The translations under genes were made by a program, and so were the position numbers. 50,173 bases of DNA, from assembly GCA_016218085.1 (NCBI GenBank), contig JACREY010000013.1:1-50173 (forward strand). The letters are read 5' to 3'. Within the stretch, counting starts at the first letter, position 1; every line of letters starts with the position of its first letter. Shown here in pieces: positions 44,455-50,173 of this stretch. This DNA comes from Ignavibacteriota bacterium. Its GTDB lineage: Bacteria; Bacteroidota; Ignavibacteria; Tepidaquicellales; Tepidaquicellaceae. Below the pieces are notes generated by a model. It had not been told where the DNA came from. It made no database searches and saw only the letters and a program-made list of their open reading frames with translations.

Positions 44455-46974
44455 TTATTTTGTTACCAGCATTTTCTTAATATCGGTAAAACCGCTTGCT
44501 GAGATTTTGCAGAAATACACTCCGCTTGAAACCTGATATCCCGATGTGCTGCTGATATTAAACGGCACGGAATAATACCCGGGCTGCATAATTTCATTAG
44601 CGAGGGTAGTGACTTCTCTGCCGAGTATATCGTAAATTTTTATAGTTACCATACCTGTTTTTGCAACATCGAATTTGATATTCGTTGAAGGGTTAAAGGG
44701 ATTCGGATAATTCTGATGCAACATGAATTTATCCGGCACACCGTTTCCGATATTCTGAATACCCACAGGCAGATATGTCCAGCGGGCAGTTTCGACAATT
44801 GGATTTTTAATGGAAAGCGTGACTATAGTATCATTTCCAAGACTGTCTATGCTGGTATAAGAACCTGTACCCGAGCCGTTCCAGCCCCTGAACTGATATG
44901 CATTGCCCTGACCGAGATATACTATTCTTGGATAGACACCGAAGCTGAATGAAACGGCCGAATCATAGAACTGTCCACCGCCAACAGGATTTCCGTATGC
45001 AGTACTGATGATAAGCAAGTATCTGGTTTTATAACTGGCAGTTAAAGATAAAGGACCGTTTACGGTAATATTGTGAGTTGTATCGCCTCCGTCGGACCAG
45101 TTCTGGAAAACGTATCTGGTACCGCCGACAGTAGTTGGGCTAACGGCCTGAACTGTAACAACAGAGCCGGCATTAAACACGAGATTTTGTCTTGTGTTAT
45201 ACTGAGTTCCGTTTACTTTGAATGAACAGGTTCCTTCCCTGTTAGTGCCGACTGAAACAACATAAGCATTTACATTAAGATTTAATGTTCTTTTATGAAC
45301 CGGAGTACCATTTGTTCCTTTTCCGGTGATTGCAAGGGAGTAAGAGCCGGGTGTAACTGTTCCAACAGTTTTTATCCTTAGCCTGACAGAATCAGGATAA
45401 TTTGTCAGAGAGTCTTTTCCGTTAACAAAAGACAGTGCTATCGAGCCGGATGCAGGAGTTGGTGTAACTACCGCAGTGAATTTCACTTTATCCGTATATA
45501 GCTTAACAGAAGGGACAGTAACATAAAGGAAAGTACTGTCGTTATTTCCAATGCTGTTAAGAGTGGTCGGATTAGTTTTCATTGCAAAATCCGGGAAGAA
45601 GGCAGTATAACTTCCGAAGCTACCGGCTCGGAAATCTGTCCACGCCATTGTGGATGTAAACTTATTAGAAGTAATAGCATCATAATCTCCGAGATAAGCA
45701 GGAGTACCGCCACCGCCGCAGGTTGTACAGTTTATTTTCATTTTTGCATTTGATATCTTCTGGTTAGTAACGAAAGATACGCCGCCGTTTGTTGAATAGG
45801 AGGCATAGACTTCGCTGCTGTCGCTTGTGGGGCAGTTTCTGGTATCATACCATTTAACATATAGTTTTCCTGTTTCCTTATCTGTCCAGATAGCGGGAAA
45901 CCATTGGTAATTATTAACAGTATTTGCATCATCATTAACAGTAACAGGCGATGACCAGGTTGTTCCTGCATCAGTAGAGTATCTGCAGAGAATATCTGAT
46001 TTGCCTCCGTCGACATTGGGGACATTAGTAGCATAAACGAGATAAAGCCTGCCTCTGTAAGCTCCATAGCTGTTATCTGCAGCGATAAAGGGATAAGGTC
46101 TTGTTCTCATATTCTGAACAGAGGGTCTGCCGTTTACATAAGTTCCGAGATAGCCGGCATACTGAACAGAAGTTGCGAGAGAAAATGAAGTGCCTCCGTC
46201 GGTTGACCTGTAGAAATAATAATAAGGGGCAACTGCGCTTCCGGAATTTGTAACTACATACACATATCCTCCGGGAACATCGCCTCCGGTAACTTTGGGA
46301 CCTACGCAAACCATCATACCGGGAAGTGACTGAGTATTGAAGTTTGCAGTTTGGATGAAAGTCTGTCCGCGGTCAGTACTTCTTGCGAAGTTACCGTACC
46401 CGCTGCCTGCAGTCATAGTTGTATAGATGTAATTTGAATAAGGACCGGCAGACTGGTCAGCAGCCATCCAGTTCTTATCGTTTCCGTTAATAGCCCAAAC
46501 GGGAGTTGACCAGCTGACACCGTTATTTGTTGAAGTAACAACATAGCATCCCGTAATAGTGCTTCCGTACATATTCTGGAAATAGAGGTATCCGAGACTG
46601 TCGTATGCAGTAGCAGGGTCGCCTGCAGGAGAAGGCATAGTCGGATTATTTATTAGCCAGTCGAATGCATTTAGTGTATAATGCGTACCGACTGTTGTAG
46701 TGGAATTATAAGCTGCAAAAATCCAGAGAGGATTTACCGGACTGGATGAAATATGCGGCTCTGCAAAATCCACACCAAGGAAAAAGTTATCATAACCGTC
46801 TGAAGAGGTTACGGGGGCGAGTATCTGCCTTGTCTGAACAGGAGGCAGACCCCTCATACTTTTCGGCATCTGGTCGAGATTCGGGTCATCGCCGTTCTGA
46901 GCATTTGTAAGACTGATTGAGAAAATCAGAATCAGCATTATGAGCAAAGAAAAGAGAGTTTTCTTATATTGCAT
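44455..46974 (-). CDS. Exported sialidase-fold-like protein with T9SS sorting domain (copy 2 of a tandem pair)
   Basis: The 839-residue protein has a signal peptide (about 1-26). Its N-terminal half (about 60-460) has BNR/sialidase-type strands (RSTDRGQTF, RSTDGGTSF, YSTDAGTTW, YSTNGGVSF), GGXXPAYLGDYDAI-like loops and no obvious sialidase catalytic arginine triad. Ig-like and small beta domains follow (about 480-760), including YVFQNWSDGGDTTHNITV and QFRGWNGSG, which are bacterial repeat-type modules. A T9SS type A domain ends it (LHQNYPNPFNPSTNI ... KKMLVTK). It is about half identical by eye to the gene at 47009 and lies 34 bases downstream of it with a strong AAGGAG site, so they form an operon. 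Confidence 0.88.
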   Translation of the reverse strand: MQYKKTLFSLLIMLILIFSISLTNAQNGDDPNLDQMPKSMRGLPPVQTRQILAPVTSSDGYDNFFLGVDFAEPHISSSPVNPLWIFAAYNSTTTVGTHYTLNAFDWLINNPTMPSPAGDPATAYDSLGYLYFQNMYGSTITGCYVVTSTNNGVSWSTPVWAINGNDKNWMAADQSAGPYSNYIYTTMTAGSGYGNFARSTDRGQTFIQTANFNTQSLPGMMVCVGPKVTGGDVPGGYVYVVTNSGSAVAPYYYFYRSTDGGTSFSLATSVQYAGYLGTYVNGRPSVQNMRTRPYPFIAADNSYGAYRGRLYLVYATNVPNVDGGKSDILCRYSTDAGTTWSSPVTVNDDANTVNNYQWFPAIWTDKETGKLYVKWYDTRNCPTSDSSEVYASYSTNGGVSFVTNQKISNAKMKINCTTCGGGGTPAYLGDYDAITSNKFTSTMAWTDFRAGSFGSYTAFFPDFAMKTNPTTLNSIGNNDSTFLYVTVPSVKLYTDKVKFTAVVTPTPASGSIALSFVNGKDSLTNYPDSVRLRIKTVGTVTPGSYSLAITGKGTNGTPVHKRTLNLNVNAYVVSVGTNREGTCSFKVNGTQYNTRQNLVFNAGSVVTVQAVSPTTVGGTRYVFQNWSDGGDTTHNITVNGPLSLTASYKTRYLLIISTAYGNPVGGGQFYDSAVSFSFGVYPRIVYLGQGNAYQFRGWNGSGTGSYTSIDSLGNDTIVTLSIKNPIVETARWTYLPVGIQNIGNGVPDKFMLHQNYPNPFNPSTNIKFDVAKTGMVTIKIYDILGREVTTLANEIMQPGYYSVPFNISSTSGYQVSSGVYFCKISASGFTDIKKMLVTK

Positions 46975-47008
46975 TTAATCACTCCTTTTTTGGGTTATTA
47001 AAGAAAAA

Positions 47009-49513
47009 TTATTTTATAATAAGCATTTTTTTGATATCCTTAAAATCACCTGCAGTGATTCTGTAAAAATAAATTCCGCTGGAAGCCTGAAAATCGGTAA
47101 ACTGATTAATTGCAAACGGAACAGAATAATATCCAGGCTGAAGAATGTCGTTTACGAGAACGGCAACTTCTCTGCCGAGAATATCATAAACTTTCAGCGA
47201 TACGAATCCTGCTTTAGCAATATCGAATTTAATATTTGTATTAGGGTTAAAAGGATTCGGGTAATTCTGGTGAAGTCCGAATTTCTCCGGAATTTCACTG
47301 CTGATATTATTTATGCCGACAGGGAGATAAGTCCAGCGGGCATATTCTATCACTGCATTTGAAAGCGACATTGTAACCATAGTATCCATACCCGAGCTGT
47401 CAGCGCTTGTATAAGCGCCGTTTCCGGAGCCGTTCCAGCCCCTGAACTGGTATGCATTGCCCTGTCCGAGGTAAACGATTCTGGGATAGACACCGAAGGT
47501 GAAGGATACAGCAGAATCATAATACTGGTTGTGTCCCACGGTAGTTCCATATGCAGAGGTAATAAGCAGTTTATATTGCGGTTTATAATTTACAATCAAA
47601 TTCAGTGCGTTATTTATGGTAATATTGTGCGTAGTATCGCCGCCGTCAGACCAGTTCTGGAAAACGTATCTGGTGCCTGAGGTGCCCTGCGGACTGACAG
47701 CCTGAACATTTACAACCGTACCGACAGGAAAAACAAACTGCGAGAAATTATTGTATGTAATGCCGTTTACTTTAAACGTGCAGGTATTATTTCGGTTGCT
47801 CTGAACTGTAAGTGTATTGCTGTTTACCAGAAGGTTGAATGTTCTTTTATGAACAGGTGTGCCGTTCGAGCCCGCGCCGGAGATTATAACTTTATAATTC
47901 TTGGGGGGAGTAACGGTGCCTGTAGTTTTAATTCTAAGGTAAACAGAATCGGGATAAGATGTTATAGTATCTTTTCCGTTAGCAAATGAGAAGCTGATAG
48001 CACCTGTAACTGGGACAGTATCAAGTACAGCAGTAAATTTTACTTTATCGGTATAAGGTCCTTTTATTGCAGGAACTTTCAGCGTGACAGTAGTGCTGTC
48101 GTTATTGCCGACGTAATTCTGAGTCGGATTTATTGTAAATGCAAAGTCGGGATAATATCCAACGAAGCTTTGTGAAGTATAAGTTGTGTTTATTCTGTCA
48201 TCCATCCAGGCATTTATGGAGGTGATTCCGATGCCTGCGTTTCCGATATAGTCTCCCATATATCCCGCGTCATTGCCGCCGCCGATAGCCATCATATTCG
48301 GATTAAAAGCCGCGGTGGAAATTTTTCCGTTAGCAGTGAAGGTATTTCCTCCATCGGTGGAAACTGTTCCATACAGTTCAGTCATAAGATTTCCGGTCGG
48401 GTCGTTTCTTGAGTCATACCAGAATACAAATACTCTTCCTGTTTTTTTATCTACGGTTATTGCGGGCATCCACTGGTCTGTTGTTGTAGCATCGTCATTA
48501 AGTTTAACGGGAGCACTCCAGGTAGTTCCGTAATTAGTGGATTTCACGAGAAAGATATCTGCAAGGTCAGGACCTGCAGGATTGGAAGCATAGACGATGT
48601 AGAGATTTCCTCTTGTTGACGTCCAGCTGTTATCCGCAGCCATTCTGGGGAAAGCATCGGTTCTGATGCAGTTCTTCACAGTATTCCTTCCGAAGCAGGA
48701 TGTGCCCGGAGGAGAGAAAGAAAGATTCGTGCCTGTGTTTGTAAAAGAAGCTCCACCATCGGTTGAGCGGTAGAGAATAATACCGCTGCCGCCTGCGCAG
48801 GCGTAATAGAGATTTCCGCCGGGAATGCTTCCGTTCGGACCGACGCTAAGGTAAGCTCCCTGATTGCCTGTAAGCTGGATGGGAGAAGACCAGGAAACGC
48901 CTTTATCCGTGCTTCTGACGAAATACATTCCGCCGCCTGCACCAAAATATCTCCAACCAATATAGAGGTAATTACTGTATGGTCCGGCTGACTGGTCACA
49001 GGTAAGCCATGGCTTATCGCAGAGTCCGCCGGGCATAGAATAAGTCTGCACGGGGCTGAGCCAGTTAAGACCTTTATTGGTAGAGCGCTGAATAACACCG
49101 CCGTAGGGATTTTCAGTCATTTCAAAGAAATACATATTGCCGAGACTGTCGAAAGTCATAACGGGGTCGCCGATAGGGAAGAATCCGCCGTACGGAGGAT
49201 AGACCCTTGACCAGTCGTATCCGTTTCTGGTAACATAAATTATGCTTGCAGTAGCCGAAGGGCTGTTGAAAGCGCAAATCATATTAAGCGGGTCATTGGG
49301 ATTAACAGCGATATAAGGTTCACTGTTATCGTTTCCGAGATAGAAATTATCAAAACCGTTTACTGTCTGAACGGTACTCTGAGTTCCCAGCGGGGAATTC
49401 GGATTTGGTCTTGGTCTTATTGGGAAATCTGCATTCAGCTGGTCGGAATTATTCACCTGTGAATAAAGCACACCACAGCTCAATAAAATGAGTAAAAAGA
49501 AGATATTTTTCAT
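47009..49513 (-). CDS. Exported sialidase-fold-like protein with T9SS sorting domain (copy 1 of a tandem pair)
   Basis: This 834-residue paralogue of the following gene has the same order of parts: signal peptide, a BNR/sialidase-like region with RSTNKGLNW, RSTDKGVSW, RSTDGGASF, KSTNYGTTW and VSTDGGNTF, a VGNNDSTTVTLKVPA domain, NWSDGGDTTHNITI and QFRGWNGSGNG modules, and a T9SS domain (LHQNYPNPFNPNTNI ... KKMLIIK). The text blocks shared with the neighbour run through the whole length, so this is a tandem gene duplication. The exported product is likely surface-attached; the substrate or ligand is unknown. Confidence 0.88.
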   Translation of the reverse strand: MKNIFFLLILLSCGVLYSQVNNSDQLNADFPIRPRPNPNSPLGTQSTVQTVNGFDNFYLGNDNSEPYIAVNPNDPLNMICAFNSPSATASIIYVTRNGYDWSRVYPPYGGFFPIGDPVMTFDSLGNMYFFEMTENPYGGVIQRSTNKGLNWLSPVQTYSMPGGLCDKPWLTCDQSAGPYSNYLYIGWRYFGAGGGMYFVRSTDKGVSWSSPIQLTGNQGAYLSVGPNGSIPGGNLYYACAGGSGIILYRSTDGGASFTNTGTNLSFSPPGTSCFGRNTVKNCIRTDAFPRMAADNSWTSTRGNLYIVYASNPAGPDLADIFLVKSTNYGTTWSAPVKLNDDATTTDQWMPAITVDKKTGRVFVFWYDSRNDPTGNLMTELYGTVSTDGGNTFTANGKISTAAFNPNMMAIGGGNDAGYMGDYIGNAGIGITSINAWMDDRINTTYTSQSFVGYYPDFAFTINPTQNYVGNNDSTTVTLKVPAIKGPYTDKVKFTAVLDTVPVTGAISFSFANGKDTITSYPDSVYLRIKTTGTVTPPKNYKVIISGAGSNGTPVHKRTFNLLVNSNTLTVQSNRNNTCTFKVNGITYNNFSQFVFPVGTVVNVQAVSPQGTSGTRYVFQNWSDGGDTTHNITINNALNLIVNYKPQYKLLITSAYGTTVGHNQYYDSAVSFTFGVYPRIVYLGQGNAYQFRGWNGSGNGAYTSADSSGMDTMVTMSLSNAVIEYARWTYLPVGINNISSEIPEKFGLHQNYPNPFNPNTNIKFDIAKAGFVSLKVYDILGREVAVLVNDILQPGYYSVPFAINQFTDFQASSGIYFYRITAGDFKDIKKMLIIK

Positions 49514-49693
49514 TTGCTAAAGATAGTTTTCTAATCGTTTAATATAGCTTTATTACAGGTATTTTTCTACTGAAAAAAAGGGATTTTATGAAAACAGATT
49601 ATTATTGGAAAAATAATTAAAATAATTTTAATAAAGTATAAGTTTGCAAAGGCAAACGACAGTATTAGCGAAAAATATAAAATTTTATTTTCA

Positions 49694-49731
49694 CGGGAGT
49701 CTTCCGATTGAGAACATCGGAGAGACTTCCC
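49694..49731. repeat. Bulged hairpin in the intergenic region before the last gene
   Basis: CGGGAGTCTTCCGAT pairs with ATCGGAGAGACTTCCCG with two single-base bulges. A weaker GGGATT/AATCCC pair lies about 50 bases later. The arms are GC-rich compared with the surroundings (49514-49866, no gene seen). It looks like a palindromic intergenic repeat; an alternative is a structured leader. Confidence 0.6.
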
Positions 49732-49866
49732 GCGACGGTTAATGTTGATAATAAATAGAGATAGCCAATTAATTTGGGATTCCCTATAAGTCAATCCCGA
49801 TAGTGAAGTGTATCTGGATTAATATTGAAATAAAGAATGCAAAGAATTTTTATAGAAATTAATTTC

Positions 49867-49904
49867 AAAAACACCGTCCTGAAGTAATTCAAGACGGTGT
49901 TTTT
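49867..49904. terminator. Strong hairpin terminator
   Basis: AAAACACCGTC (about 49868-49878) pairs with GACGGTGTTTT (49893-49903) around a 14-base loop, followed by T-rich sequence. No gene ends directly before it on the plus strand, so it may close a small RNA or insulate the next gene. Confidence 0.75.
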
Positions 49905-49998
49905 GTTTCTGCTTTTTATTTGAAATTTGTATTACTATTAGCTAACTTGTATTAATCATTTACCGAACTACCTAAGGTAGTCTGAAAAGGGTTTTCTT

Positions 49999-50173
49999 AT
50001 GGAAAGTGAAAAAAAAGCAGACACCAAAAAATCCAATCTTGCCGAAAGGTTATCAACATATATTTTTTATATATCCGTATTTATTTTTCTTGTAGCGTTT
50101 AATTTCCGGGATAAAATGACGGGGGGATGGTATCAGCAGTTTCTGCCGAACCTTAACGGGCGGAACATAACAG
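49999..50173 (+). CDS. Start of a membrane-anchored protein, cut by the window edge
   Basis: Only 58 codons are present. The N terminus is charged (MESEKKADTKKSNLAERL), then a single transmembrane segment (about residues 19-37, STYIFYISVFIFLVAF). A mature part begins GGWYQQFLPNLNGRNIT. The W-QQFLPN-LNG start resembles YCF48-like propeller proteins of this lineage, in which such a segment opens the first blade, but too little is visible to be sure. The 18-residue charged stretch before the hydrophobic helix is longer than a normal signal-peptide n-region. A short palindrome ACTACCTAAGGTAGT lies just upstream. Confidence 0.55.
   Translation, partial: MESEKKADTKKSNLAERLSTYIFYISVFIFLVAFNFRDKMTGGWYQQFLPNLNGRNIT

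Noticed and set aside
49567-49794. 75-residue minus-strand frame
   Set aside because: It covers the intergenic hairpins, has no ribosome-binding site or recognisable sequence, and runs through AT-rich low-complexity DNA.

Overview
The window is AT-rich bacterial chromosome and most likely comes from the Ignavibacteria / Chlorobi side of the Bacteroidota assemblage. Three things point there. Six large exported proteins end in type IX secretion (T9SS) type A sorting domains with the N(Y/F)PNPFNP signature typical of that group. The complex I operon has only 11 genes (nuoABCDHIJKLMN, no nuoEFG). The F1 genes atpD-atpC stand alone, apart from the rest of the ATP synthase. Lineage is inferred from these gene contents only.

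Layout. 1-312: two tandem copies of a 162-bp-period dispersed repeat. 399-4371 (minus): a zinc-ribbon membrane protein translationally coupled to a TPMT-like methyltransferase that has no usual start codon, then two T9SS-exported YCF48/BNR-type propeller proteins. 4507-7041 (plus): an exported subtilisin-like protease and biotin-protein ligase. 7093-17610 (plus): the 11-subunit complex I operon, with a tRNA-Leu(CAA) between nuoL and nuoM. 17752-19590: glmS, ending at a terminator shared with a convergent T9SS M14 carboxypeptidase (19676-21460).

21579-26321 (minus) is a small defence island. It holds a three-gene module that reads as toxin / XRE antitoxin / SecB-like chaperone (a toxin-antitoxin-chaperone, TAC, arrangement), next to a 1074-residue Eco57I-type restriction-methylase. 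The gap between it and atpDC (26322-26825) has a promoter-like TTGACA-N17-TATATT, a cluster of GGAAAC/GTTTCC palindromes and a possible 17-codon leader ORF. atpDC is followed by tRNA-Lys(TTT) and a hairpin terminator.

28950-38515: an exported DUF4097-like protein, a TonB-type outer-membrane barrel protein, a YD-repeat-like secreted protein, a DUF6051-like alpha/beta hydrolase, an envelope-flavoured set (small exported protein, metallo-beta-lactamase-fold lipoprotein, SRPBCC protein, LpxA-type acyltransferase) and an arylamine N-acetyltransferase. 38644-40267 is an orphan phage terminase pair (small-subunit-like plus large subunit) with no other phage genes. After another T9SS protein comes a compact minus-strand operon (YrdC/Sua5-like, nitroreductase, PAS protein, membrane metallophosphoesterase), then a tandem duplicated pair of ~835-residue T9SS sialidase-fold-like proteins, and the start of a membrane-anchored protein cut by the window edge.

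The most interesting items are the TAC-like module beside the type IIG-like enzyme, the orphan terminase pair, and the palindrome-rich leader in front of atpD.
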